A stretch of 64,000 nt of DNA from positions 100,290,915 to 100,354,914 of the forward strand of contig OY856188.1 of the NCBI GenBank assembly GCA_963693315.1, read 5' to 3'. The first letter of the stretch is position 1, and each line of letters opens with the position of its first letter. This stretch comes from Diogma glabrata. Its lineage: Eukaryota; Arthropoda; Insecta; Diptera; Cylindrotomidae. Below the pieces are notes generated by a model. That model did not search any database. It worked only from the letters and a program-made list of their open reading frames with translations, and was not told the DNA's origin. A program made the translations under genes and the position numbers. Positions 53,080 through 64,000 of the stretch are shown in pieces.

Positions 53080-55510
53080 GGACATTTTTTAATTTGTTAT
53101 AGCTTTTGAAATATTTTTGGAATTTTGAAAAAAGTTTGTAATTTTTGATTTTGTAATAATTTTTACAAAATTTTTTGAATTTTGGAAAAAGTTTTAAGTT
53201 TTGATTTTGTTATAATTTTTGCAATATTTTTTGAATTTTGAAAAAAAAAATAGAATTTTTGAATTTATTAATTTTATACATATATTTTAAGAATTTTGAA
53301 AAAAGTTCCAATTTTTGATTTTGTAAGAATTTTTGGAAAATTTTTTGAATATTGAAAAAAATGGAATTTTTGAATTTCTGAATTTTATATATGTATATTA
53401 GGGTGTTCCTTAATTTTCAATTTCAAAATATTTTTGGTCTCACCCCCTTAATCGGTGTGTATACATATAAAAATGAACAGCAAGAAATTTTAGGTCAATC
53501 AAATAAAGTTAACCCGTGCCGACTTGAAGTTGAACTTTGGTTCCATATGAAATCATCGAAAAAAAAGAAAAATTGTTGCTGCACTGTTTTATATTTTACT
53601 CAAACTTTGTGGAAATGTTCTTTAAGGTTCAAAAAATCAAAATCCACAAGGATTTAATTTTCGCATGCGCCACTCGGTCCACACAAAATAAAGCACTTGA
53701 AAAGTCGTATTTTTGTGTTTTGCGGTTTTAGCTGTAAAACTTTTTCTATTAAAGATATTGATTCGATCAAGGTGACATTATAAAGCTGAAAGATGGTAAT
53801 TTTTGAAACAAAAATAAAAACTGACTTTATTCATATATTTGAAAAATGAGTGAGTATTGAAAATACGTGGATTTTATTGATTTCTTGCGATTTTCAATTA
53901 ACACCAGTGTCTGCACTGTTGAATATAAAAGTCTAAACATTCTCAAATATCAAAGTGCACATATTGTTTTAGTAAAAAAAATTAGAATCGACTCGTTCAG
54001 TGAGCTCGTAATGCAAAAACTCTTTACTTGAAATTTTGAAATTTCAGCTATTTGCATATTTTAGGCTACAATTTGGACGTGCTTGGTAAAAGACAAAAAT
54101 TTGAAATTAGCAGGATATTCAGTTCTTACTTTTAACTTTAAAAAACTTTAAGGTTTGTTTTTTAATTTACTCCTGACGCGGGTGTACAGCCGTTTAAAGA
54201 GAAGCCAACATTATATAGCCGTTTGTTTCTTACAGCTTACAGCTTCTTACTTACAGCTTACAGTTTCTGACATTTTTATTTTTGTTTCAAAAACTACCAT
54301 CTTTCAGCTTTATAATGTCACCTTGATCGAATCAATATCTTTAATAGAAAAAGTTTTACAGCTAAAACCGCAAAACACAAAAATACGACTTTTCAAGTGC
54401 TTTATTTTGTGTGGACCGGAAGTGGCGCGTGCGAAAATTAAATCCTTGTGGATTTTGATTTTTTGAACCTTAAAGAACATTTCCACAAAGTTTGAGTAAA
54501 ATATAAAACAGTGCAGCAACAATTTTTCTTTTTTTTCGATGATTTCATATGGAACCAAAGTTCAACTTCAAGTCGGCACGGGTTAACTTTATTTGATTGA
54601 CCTAAAATTTCTTGCAGTTCATTTTTATATGTATACGCACTGATTTAAGGGGTGAGACCAAAAATATATCATAATTTTTTTTCCCCATATAGCTAAGGAA
54701 CACCCTAATGTATATATCTTTAGTATTTTGAAAAAAGTTTCAATTTTTGATTTTGTAAGCATTTTTGGAATATTTTTAGAATTTTGAAAAATTTTTTAAA
54801 TTTTTGATTTTATAATAATTTTTGGAATTTTGAGAAAAGTTTCAATTTTTTTAATAATGTTTTAAGTTTTGCAATATTTTTAGGATTTTGGAAAAAGTTT
54901 GAATTTTTGAATTTGTAAGAATTTTTGTAATATTATTAGAATTTAGAAAAAGTTTAAATATTTGCTTTATTACAATTTTTGAAATAATTTTGAGATTTTG
55001 AAAAAAGTTTGTGTTTTTGATTTTGTTATAATTTTTGCAATATTTTTAGAATTTTTGAGAAAAGTTTTATTTAATCTTTGATTTTGTAATAATTTTTAGA
55101 ATATTTTTAGAATTTTGAAAAAAGTTTGATTTTATTTAATTTTTACAATATTTTTGGAATTTTGAAAATATGAATTTCTGATTTTGTAATATTTTCTCGA
55201 AACACTAAATGGAGAGGTTTTTGAGTAGTTTGCTGATTGTATCATCTTTTCACTAAATTATGTTAATTTATGATCTGTTATAATTTTCCGGCAAAGTATT
55301 GATGTTTCGTGTTAGTTTTGTAATAAATTTCTAAGCAGAGATAAAAAAATACATATACTAACAAAGAGTTATGTTTCATATAAATCGCTGCCCAAAACTA
55401 AAAACTATGTCCTCATAAAAGTTTTTTGCCGAAAACTATATCAAAATCCTTAACCCAGACCGAAGTCTTGATATCTCAGAGCTGTGAGATTTCAGCCCTC
55501 CATATTTTTT
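53080..55510 (+). repeat. 57-bp AT-rich satellite element, copy B (interrupted)
   Basis: Arrays at 53080-53390 and 54716-55190 of the reverse-complement unit (TTTTGAAAAAAGTTTCAATT, TTTGATTTTGTAATAATTTT, GGAATATTTTTAGAA), followed by a unique head at 55190-55510. The head matches 12080-12395 in reverse complement (GAGGTTTTTGAGTAGTTTGC, AATCCTTAACCCAGACCGAA). Removal of the foldback at 53399-54707 makes the array continuous. Confidence 0.85.
53399..54707. mobile_element. Foldback hAT-type element with about 430-bp inverted arms
   Basis: Begins TAGGGTGTTCCTTA and ends TAAGGAACACCCTA, flanked by a perfect 8-bp duplication, ATGTATAT (53391-53398 and 54708-54715), as in hAT insertions. The arms (about 53399-53826 and 54266-54707) are near-identical inverted copies, so the same short protein frame appears in both; it is not a gene. 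The central 440 bp is unique and noncoding. The high arm identity suggests a young insertion or arm homogenisation. Confidence 0.9.
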
Positions 55511-55719
55511 CCTTCAAATACAAAAATAATTTGTAAATCAAATAAATTTTTTGTTTTTTCAAATAATTTTTTTTTTGTAATCTAGAATATTTTTGGTAAA
55601 CCTAAAAAAAAATTTGTGAGTGTATATTTATAAAAAATTTGTAAAATTTACTTAGTTATTGTTGGAGTGTTGAATCTCCTTTATTTTTATAGAACAGGAG
55701 TAAAAAACTTTTTTAGAAA

Positions 55720-57335
55720 CCGTTCGGCGTGGGTTCGCCATTTTTGATTTTAATAAAGAGGATTTGTAGAAATCGTGTACCACTTGCTCCACATTGCTTT
55801 CACAGCTCAGTAGGTATCATCAGGACCTGTAGCTTTGCCGTTTTTCATCTGATTTATCGCTGTTTGCACCTCTTTGAGAATAAATTCTTCAACACCTGCT
55901 GCAGCAATTGGCGGTGGGTCATAGCTCTTAAATTTTTGGAAAGCTCCTCATTCATAAGCTTTTCAAAATACTTTTTCCAAGCATTTACAATTTCTTCGTC
56001 TTTTTTAAGCAGGTTTCCGTTTTCATCAAAAATAAACTGTGGTGAGTTGATCTCTTTACAATCTTTTCCTTTCTTGGACGCAATTTTATATAGCGTATTT
56101 TGTCCTTCAGTCGTTTTCAAAGAATCGTAAAATGTCTGGCAAGCTATTGTTTTTACTTGCGATACAGCAGCCACCTTCAGTTTCTTCTTCTTGACATATT
56201 CGGCTTTTAGTCTATCTCAGCCAAGGGCGTTCGATCACATTTACGCCATGCAATGTATGTCTGCATTTTCTCTGACACAGCGTGTTTTACCGAATCATTT
56301 CAGTATCAACTTTCCTTTTTAATGTTTATTCGCCCTTTCGAAACACCAAGGTTTTTTTCGTGCCAGATGTTTGCACGATTGGGCAGAGTTCCATACTTCT
56401 TCAGCTGTCATATCATCCGATGCTCTTATGCAGTCATCCAACCGGCCTTCGAAGTCAATTATAGTGATAGCGCAAAAAAAAAATTTTTAACCTGAACCAC
56501 TTGATTTCTTTCAACCTTAGCTGCAGTGTCCTCACGCTTGATTTGCACTTTTATTCGGACATCCGTGGTTAAGAAACATGTGTTGGTAAGCTTCTCCTCG
56601 TAAGATTTTACAATCTTTGACAGTATTTTTCAGTCACTTAGAGCAAAGGTGATAATCTGTGTGTGGTATCCTCCGCTGGAATACTTAGCTAGTGTTGTTC
56701 TTATTTTTGAAGAAGGTGTTCAAGTCTCCACCCAGTCCATTCAAGTCTCCACCCAAGAACATTATTTCACTCTCAGGGATATCAGTCGTGAGTTTTTCCA
56801 GCTCTAACCGAAATTCCTCTTTTTTTTATTACTTCTTCCAATTTGTGGTGCATAAACACTCACTATGTTCCACACCTCCACTGCAATACACAATTTAATG
56901 CTCATTATTCGATCGTTAATCTTTCTTATGCTAATGATGTTATTTTGCATTTCTTTTGATAGTATGATGCCGACTCCATTTTCACCGTTTCTTATACCAT
57001 GGTAATGCAGTTTGTAAGCTTTAGTCGAATTCTAAAGAATCATGCTTTGTTTCCATGATTCTGCCATTTTTTTCTTGGACACGCAAGATGTCAATTCTCC
57101 TGCGGCTCATGGGTTGATCAAGCTCCAAACACTTACCAGTCAAGGTGTTGATGTTTCAGAAACCGAAACGTTTCCAGGAACCACAACTTTCCTCTTCTTC
57201 GGTGAACGCTTCAATGTGCTCGTCCCCGGACATTTTCGAGCTCTGGCACAAGCATTTCTGCTTGCCTCAGGATCACTCCCTTGCATCGCAAAAGTAGTGC
57301 CTGACGGGGCAGTCCTTTTGTTTTGGTTGTACATT
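55720..57335 (-). pseudogene. RTE-type LINE remnant (endonuclease and start of RT)
   Basis: Reading the minus strand from 57334: a short N-terminal segment, then decayed endonuclease sequence including YAPQIGRSNKK, EFRLELEKLTTDIPESEIMF and the GGDLNG motif (56860-56700). Then 56174-55854 reads YDSLKTTEGQNTLYKIASKK, DENGNLLKKDEEIVNAWKKY and FEKLMNEE, the RTE linker, followed in another frame by INQMKNGKATGPDD at about 55830, the RT opening. It ends there, so most of the RT is lost. Several stops and frameshifts. Confidence 0.8.
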
Positions 57336-57900
57336 TCATGAAGCTAATTTTCATTCAAAGAAGTCAGTCTTTGTAGCTGTTTTGTATAGTAGAGGCATTT
57401 ATAAAGTGTGTTGTACTTTTGATTTGACTTGTTTTGTTTTCCATCGGTGGTCAAAAGTATTGATCAGTCAAAAGTATTGATCGAACTCTTGCTCCTACAA
57501 AAGAACATTAACTGTGAAACTGGACGATTATTAATGTATAGGAATTGCCATTCAAATTATTCCATTTACAAACAAAAAATAATTATTTCAAACAAAGTAT
57601 TTTCATGACATACTATATTATAGGATACATTTGTAGTTTTTGTATATCAACATATTATAGTGTTTTATCCACGACTACTAAAAAATATATGCTTTCCATG
57701 CGTATGTCTTCCATTGTAATTGTATTTATTCCACAACTAGTGAATTTGATTAAAATTCTTTAACAGTTCTATAGTTTATTAAATATTCCCCTAAAAATTA
57801 AACAACAAACTTGTTTTGGTTTTCGCTATCTTTGATGTATTTATTTCAATATGGCGATACAAATTTTTGCATGAAAACTGGAAATTAAACGAACTAGACT

Positions 57901-58455
57901 AAGAGCCCTCGACGGCCAGACCTTCGTTATTTTATAAAACCTGAAAGTTTCTCTGCGGATACCTCCTACTCAGGTAGGAACGATTAGTGACATATGAAGT
58001 TTGGATCATGGTGGCTTTGGCAGGGAGCAGGTAACAGAGGGTGCTCCAAAGTTTCGTGAAAGTATGAAAGGTAATATTTTTATATATTCTTCGGGATAGT
58101 ATAAGAAGTCTCGTCACCCATTGCCAGACACTTACTATCGTGGCAACCCCTTGCCAGAGATCCTTAAACTTTATCAATTTGTTAAAGTTTGAGGGTGTCT
58201 GGCAGGGGGTTACCACGATAGTAGGTGTCTGGCAATGGGTGACGTGACTTCTAATACTATCCCGAAGAATATATAAAAAAATTACCATTTATACTCTCAC
58301 GAAACTTTGGAGGCCCCTCTATTACCTGCTCCCTGCCAAAGCCACCATGATCCAAACTTCATATGTCGCTAATCGTTCCTACCTGAGTAGAGGTTATGCG
58401 CAGAAAAACTTTCAGATTTTATAAAATAACGAAGGTCTGGCCGTCGCGGGCTCTT
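57901..58455. mobile_element. Long near-perfect palindrome (foldback element)
   Basis: AAGAGCCCTCGACGGCCAGA at 57901 pairs with the inverse ending CGGGCTCTT at 58455. Arms of about 260 bp stay highly similar through CTTCGTTATTTTATAAAA, CATATGAAGTTTGGATCATG, GTGGCTTTGGCAGGGAGCAG and CACCCATTGCCAGACAC, leaving a spacer of a few tens of bases near 58175. No target duplication is clear. The 118-codon minus-strand frame follows one arm and is not a gene. Confidence 0.85.
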
Positions 58456-58490
58456 GTTCTAAAATATTTTACAGTCGTGGATAAAATAGC

Positions 58491-58613
58491 ATCTTGTATT
58501 CGCTTAGGATGATGGCAATTCTTCACTCGGATGATTCCTTTCATCTCGCTACGCTCGTTTCGGGAAACTTCTTCCTCGTGAAGAATTGCCTTCATTCTAA
58601 GCTCATACAAGAA
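58491..58613. repeat. Short inverted repeat, 36-bp arms
   Basis: ATCTTGTATTCGCTTAGGAT then GATGGCAATTCTTCAC at 58491-58526 pairs with GTGAAGAATTGCC and onward at 58578-58613. The inner 13 bp are perfect and the rest has few mismatches. It lies 36 bp from the long palindrome. Confidence 0.7.
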
Positions 58614-59969
58614 TCTCTACTATTTGTTAATTCATTCGGAATAGAATTTTTGGAATAGATTGTTCAAAATGTGAACAATTTTCAATTGTTTCTGTCAAAA
58701 TTAGTACAATATTCTATTTCGAATTAATTAAAGCAAACGACAATAGTAAAGAAAAATTAAATTGTTTTTTAGTTTTTCGCTTATTGAGTGAAGCATAAAA
58801 TATTGTATGCAGGAAATCCGTTCCTGTATATTTCGCCGATCAAGCGACATCAAAGGCGTTCGGGCTGGATTATGCTTTCCGGGCTTAATAACCAACATAG
58901 CTTAGTACATAAATAGCTATTTTAGAATTCAATTTTTTTTTCTTCTCTTTATTTTTTTAATATTTCGGAATATACAGAATGCATTTTTGTTAACAACATC
59001 AAAATTGAATTTGATTGAAAAGAATGTTCTGCTGATGAACCTAAAGTTTTTTTTAAATTGATTTTATGTTTTTTTGTGGGTAAATCAGTGTTAATTTATA
59101 TTTAATAATATGAATTTAATAATTTTAATTATAATAAAATTAACAATTATGAAATGTTGTAGAATGTAAATAGTTTTTGTAATGAGACAACTATTTTTAT
59201 CCTCCCGAACCTTACAGCAATGGTAAACCTTTGATTTTTACAACCATAATTGTTTGCGTTAGTATGCCTAGCAGAATAAAATAGACAGCTGTTAATTTTA
59301 TTATGTTACGCGAATTAGCGCAACACAATAAAACTATTTTTTGATTCTATTGAATGTTGAAATAGTTTTTTATGGTATTTTATAAATATTTTGACAGTTT
59401 AATTTTAATACAGTGAATTGTGAATAAAGATTTTCTTCGCGTTCAGCATATTTTTTTATTAAATAAATTAAATCAGACAAGTGTGTGTTTTTCAATTTGT
59501 GGATAGTGGAAAGGTGCTTGAATATTTTACAAAATCCACTGTGTGAAATCAAAAAGGGCAATTTTGCAACCATAAAATTAAATTATTTGATTTTGACATT
59601 TTTTATAAAAAATAAACAAAGCCGTTTCCGCCCTCAATTAAAATTACTTATATAAAAAATAAAAAAATTCCAACTAATGGGCATTTTCTTTCATGAATAA
59701 TAAAAAGGGCTAAGGCTACTATGATTTAATAAAACCATAGAACCAATGCAACTCAAGCGTCTGTTCTCCATGTTAAGGGTGGTTTGGAGCGGGCGTCTGT
59801 CTTGGATCAAGGGACTCGCTATATAATCGTGTAAAAAGGTTGTTTCTGGTGACCTGAAGATGCAGAACGAACTCATTCACGAAAATTTGGGTAAAAAATT
59901 ATTCGTCATGAATTTTAAACACTGGCCTCGGATTATCTCGGACTTATTGCAAGAAGGATGTCGGACACT
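58614..59969. other. No gene recognised
   Basis: AT-rich, with a weak terminal-inverted-repeat-like pair (ATTCGGAATAGAAT near 58633 and ATTCTATTTCGAAT near 58711). 59700-59900 has a more balanced composition and may be the leading edge of the following LINE. Confidence 0.4.
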
Positions 59970-60705
59970 GTACCCGGACTACGATTTAAAAATGAGAACC
60001 TGGAAAGTACTAAGCCGTAGAAGACCAGGAGATCTACTAAAACTTACAAACCCAAATCGATAGCTACACACTAGATATAGTGCCATTACAAGAACTAAGA
60101 TGGCCAAGGAGTGGAATCCATGAAACAGCAAAAGGAAACACTCTCTAATATTGCGGTAATCAAAACGGAGGAGAATTCGGAGTGGGCTTTCTCATACATC
60201 GTCGTGTGAATCAGCATGTTATCGATTTTTGCCCAATTAATATACGCGGATATGCACAATGAGAATCCGCACACAAAAATTTAATATAACGATCATCAAT
60301 TTTCATAATGAAAGATTTCCAGCCATGATCCATCACCCTAGAGCCATCAAAAATGGAAACAACAAGCTTACAACAAATAAACGTGATGTGCTGGCAGTGT
60401 GGCGGCCTACTTTCAAGACCTACTAAATAGGACGAATGAAGTTCATCATATTCGAGCAATTACTCTGCCAAGTCAGAAGATTTTTGTCCTTTGCACAACA
60501 ATAGAAGAAGTGGAAGGCGCCATCAAAAAATTAAAAAATGGTTAATCACCAGGTATCAATGGAATCCCTGCAGAACTATTGAAAAATGGAGGAGAAGCTC
60601 TTGTCTTGCGACATGACTGATTCTGACAATCTGGGACCAAGAAGAACTACCTGCTGAATGGAAAATAGCTCTCGTTGTTCCACTACACAAGAAAAGTGAC
60701 GCGCC
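59970..60705 (+). pseudogene. RTE-type LINE remnant, cut by assembly gap
   Basis: Across frames: MRTWKVLSRRRPGDLLKL (59992), AITRTKMAKE-type sequence, GEFGVGFLIHRRVNQHVIDF (60173-60230), ICTMRIRTQKFNITIIN near 60250. After an internal deletion come EEVEGAIKKLKNG near 60508 and PGINGIPAELLKNGGEALV near 60550, then LPAEWKIALVVPLHKK near 60650. These are the start and RT entry of RTE ORF2. Frameshifts indicate decay; the remainder, if any, lies in the N run. Confidence 0.8.
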
Positions 60706-60905
60706 NNNNNNNNNNNNNNNNNNNNNNNNNNNNNNNNNNNNNNNNNNNNNNNNNNNNNNNNNNNNNNNNNNNNNNNNNNNNNNNNNNNNNNNNNNNNNNN
60801 NNNNNNNNNNNNNNNNNNNNNNNNNNNNNNNNNNNNNNNNNNNNNNNNNNNNNNNNNNNNNNNNNNNNNNNNNNNNNNNNNNNNNNNNNNNNNNNNNNNN
60901 NNNNN
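60706..60905. other. Assembly gap (200 N)
   Basis: Exactly 200 N, a conventional scaffold gap size, so the true length is unknown. Translations through it are meaningless. Confidence 0.99.
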
Positions 60906-60984
60906 ACTCTTGTTTGTAAAACGCGTTCGCACTAGTAAATAGTAATACAATTAGTACAGTAACTGAACATGAAAATAGACTAAT

Positions 60985-62070
60985 ACTTCTGAATTCTTTG
61001 AACTCCCATCGATTTTCATGAAAATTGGGGAATTAAGCTCATCTTGCTCTTAATTTCAAAGGTGACATAAGCTCGACTTGCGCTTTTTACGTTTAAGGGG
61101 TGAAGACCACTCCTACGTGAAAATATTAAAAAAATGTAGGTATACTCATTCTTTCGATTCCCTTCTTATTCAGTTATGTAGAATAAATCTTCTTTTATGT
61201 TCTCGAACATAGTTTAATATGTATTCCCACTTTTCACTTCTTAAAAACCAACCCTATGCCTTAAACAAATAAAAAAAGTTAACGATAATATTTTAAAAAT
61301 ATTATTATGAGAAAACAACATTTGTTTTAAAGCTATACATCACTAGTAGAGTTTCATGGTTTGGTTTACCGAAACCTAAAATGGAAGGTTTTGAAACAAA
61401 TAAACCGTAACCGAAAACAGACTTACCAATCCGCAATTTTGCGGTTTTGTAAATTTCTTTGTAAGACAAAAAAATATTACTTTTATTAATATTTTAATTA
61501 CTACTGCTACTAACGGCGAAGACTTTTCTTTTTTGGAAGATATCAGGGATGAAACCATTTTAGAAAGAAAAAATAATACATTATTAGAGATTTTAGATAA
61601 CGTGCATGCATGCTATAATAAAATATTTTAAATGATTTACAATCTGAAATAATATCTTACAACAAAACGTGCGTACAAAAGTTGGTAATGAAAGTAGTTT
61701 GAATTTGGATGTGAAACATCGATGCAGTTCAATGTATACCCAATGCTACAAAAATTTGTTACGTTTACGTAAAAACCAATAGAGGGCTTTGAGACATTTG
61801 AATACATCTGTTTACTGGAATAAATTTCAAATTAATTGAGGATTCATGTGATTGGCGCTTTGAAAAGAATTGTTATTATTTAAAAAAAACTAGTCAAAGA
61901 TCTATAATTTTGCAGTAGATGTATGATGCAATACTAATGATTCGCCCACCATCATCTGAACCTAGGCGGGTATTTTCCGTTGTATCCAATTTTAGTTGAA
62001 AAGTTAGAACTCGGTTAAGTTATTATTCGTTAAATAGTTTAGTATTTTTAAAATTCCCCCGAATTAATAA
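60985..62070 (+). pseudogene. hAT transposon remnant
   Basis: Near 61940-62070, plus-strand frames give PPSSEPRRVFSVVSNF, then KVRTRLSYYSLNSLVFLKF, the C-terminal hAT dimerisation segment (normally SSxxSERxFSxAGxxxxxxR). 60985-61260 aligns with 3826-4090 of the nested hAT (GAATTCTTTGAA, GGGAATTAAGCTCA versus TGGAATTAGGCTCA, TTAAAAACCA). The two may therefore belong to the same or a related family. Ends were not defined, and the copy is heavily decayed. Confidence 0.55.
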
Positions 62071-64000
62071 TAATAACTCGTAAATACGTTTTAAATTTTT
62101 CAAAGGTCGTTTACAATGTATTTAATACTATATTTCCTTATGGTACCATGGCAATGAAGTAAAGCTGAACTTAAATCTTTATTTATTTTAAAACTGAAAA
62201 TTTTAATTTGAATTTTTTGTTGAATTTTTTTTCTCTTTTTTAATTTTAATAATTAATTTTGAAAACTGAATTTGAACTCAAAAATAAAAACAGAAAACCG
62301 CGGTTTTCTAAAACACAGATTTTTAGAAAATTTAATCATCAGAGGACAATTTTGACAGTTGTCACCGCAGCATGTCCAATCATGTTGAGCTACAAAATAA
62401 ACCGAGTCTTCGGAAACCACATGCGGTGCCAACCATGCGGTGCCTGCATCATTTTTTACAGTTACAAAATATTATTTTAGGTAACTCTTCTGGTGCACAT
62501 CACGTACTTCCTACTCTAATTTCGAAAATATGCTGATTATACAGTCCCGTGCTATTTCAAATAGATTTGTGTGTGTATACACGCACACAAACACTGACAC
62601 GAACTCACACAAATAATGTCGAAAAAAACATCGTTTTTGCACCAAAAAAATGCAAGTAGTTTTGGTAACATACTACCACTCTCAATTTAAAAGTCACAAT
62701 GTCCATTAAAAAACCAATATATATATAGATACTGTAATATTAATTCCACTATGGGAATTAGCTTGGACCTTTAAACACAATCTTATATAAAGTAATATGA
62801 AAATATCGAAGCCGGGAACGAAATATCAAATATGTCTCCGACGTGTCTGATCTTGAGAACGTCCTACTAACAAAATTTAGCTTGACATAGTGACAGAAAA
62901 ATTGATCAAAACAGAAATATGATTAACAGAAAGAAATTAATGTAACCTTCTTGATAGATGCTGCAGTTTGATGTTTTATCCAGCTCCAGAGGAGATAAAA
63001 AAAAATTCGTATTGTTGACCTCGATGCTATGTCTCAAGAAAACATGCATAAATGAACGTATTTTTATGTGCGGAACGATAATAAGTTCCCGGAATGTTGA
63101 AAACTCTATGATGACAGCCACTACGTTGAAAAATGAATTCGCTATATATGTATATAAATAGATCTGATCCTTGGTCTAATTTTGTTTCAGCTGTCCAATC
63201 TTTTTGTAAGCAATTCATATATATATCCAACAGCACTTTGGAGAGGAAAACTATAATGTTGTCACAAACTCCATGCATAACATTTCGCTTATTGCTTTGT
63301 ATATTAACACAAGGAAACCTTTTCTCTCTTTTGGCAGATATAAACAAATTTGACTTACTTTTATTCTGTGTAATTTCTATTATTAATTTTTCTTTGTTAT
63401 TCGGAGTATCCGTGGGTAAAATCTACACAATTTATTCTTTCCTTCTTTTACAATTTCCAAGAAAAAGCTTATACAAAAAAAATTGATTTTATTTTCTTAA
63501 ATACTGTTCGTTTCATTTTTGGAAACAAATATCGACAAATATGTTTTTAGTTTTTTTTTAATTAATAAAACCAAACTTCGTTTCATTTAATAAAACCAAA
63601 CTTCGAAAATGAAAAGCCAAAAAATGTGTTAGCGTTTTTAAAGTTAAAACACGAATTGAGAGATTAACATTAAAAAATGTGATTTTTTGACATTTTACAT
63701 TTTTCTGTTTTTTTCAGCAAACAAAATGAAACAGCATTGAGTAAGCAATGGGTTCTTTTATTTATTTTCCGTGATATTCGAATTTGAGGCTGTTCGGTAT
63801 GATTTGAAAAAACTGTTAAACTATTATGATTGTAAAAATGAAATGGAATATGGAAATATTTTTGATGAATGGAAAAGAGAATAGAAATTGGTTCTAATAT
63901 TATCATTGCGAATATAGTCGACGTTACAATACATACTTTCAAAAGTCATAATATGGTATTCATTCCAACTTGTTCAAACCTTTCATCTTTAAATGGTTAC
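62071..64000. other. No gene recognised
   Basis: AT-rich sequence with a GTGTGTATACACGCACAC palindrome near 62568-62590 and a 25-bp direct duplication (TAAAACCAAACTTCGTTTCA region, 63567-63605). Frames up to 117 codons (63133-63486) overlap frames on the other strand and show no domain; they are not supported as genes. Confidence 0.4.

Noticed and set aside
53391..54558. Identical short frames on opposite strands
   Set aside because: They are the same sequence in the two arms of the foldback element.
58419..58610. 63-codon charged minus-strand frame (EEEVSRNERSEMKG)
   Set aside because: It is read through the short inverted repeat and the end of the palindrome; no homologue recognised.
60576..60950. 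Frames spanning the N run
   Set aside because: Translation through an assembly gap has no meaning.
63133..63486. 117-codon hydrophobic frame near the window end
   Set aside because: Overlaps another frame on the opposite strand, AT-driven Phe/Leu/Ile content, no start context or domain.

Overview
This is a eukaryotic, AT-rich nuclear window, almost certainly from an insect. The evidence is long intron and intergenic spans, GT-AG splicing, insect-type transposable elements (hAT, Helitron, Penelope-like, R1-, Jockey- and RTE-type LINEs, MITEs) and one host gene that matches insect stripe (sr), the single-copy EGR/Zif268-type zinc-finger gene. The order cannot be fixed from the sequence alone. 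A run of 200 N at 60706-60905 marks an assembly gap.

The only convincing host gene is sr on the + strand. My model has a core promoter with a TCAGT initiator near 15129 and a CATAAAA box about 31 bp upstream. An untranslated exon ends at a GT donor after 15657. A first coding exon lies at 16581-17297 (ATG at 16613). After a 16.4-kb intron, a second coding exon (33683-35127) carries three canonical EGR C2H2 fingers. The splice phase (1) agrees on both sides and gives a 709-residue protein. Upstream of the initiator lie a perfect CArG box (SRF site) and a CRE-like site, the signature of an activity-induced EGR promoter. The TAG stop is followed in frame by 74 further sense codons, a candidate for stop-codon readthrough.

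Left flank (1-14 kb): a 7.16-kb hAT transposon (2370-9524) has a perfect 8-bp target duplication. It holds a decayed DUF4371-type transposase and three further elements: a second hAT (3619-5220, its own perfect 8-bp duplication), a TA-flanked MITE (5248-5699) and a Penelope-like GIY-YIG fragment. It also carries a 15-unit, 76-bp tandem array built around its own subterminal motif. Next come a 320-bp tandem duplication, a Helitron remnant and a 57-bp-unit AT-rich satellite element.

The large sr intron (17.3-33.7 kb) is filled with an R1-type LINE remnant, two MITEs, a tRNA-derived SINE, a decayed Jockey-type LINE split by a third MITE, and a young 5'-truncated LINE with a 640-codon open frame and a 40-nt poly(A) tail.

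Right flank (35.4-64 kb): very AT-rich 3' sequence of sr, then repeats only. These are a three-unit 320-bp repeat, half of a MITE seen in the intron, an R1-type LINE remnant with its reverse transcriptase deleted, a MITE, satellite arrays, an inverted copy of the 57-bp satellite element split by a 1.3-kb foldback hAT element, two RTE-type LINE remnants, a 555-bp near-perfect palindrome and a hAT remnant. No tRNA, rRNA, CRISPR array or second host gene was found. Boundaries of decayed elements are approximate; target duplications and splice sites were read base by base.
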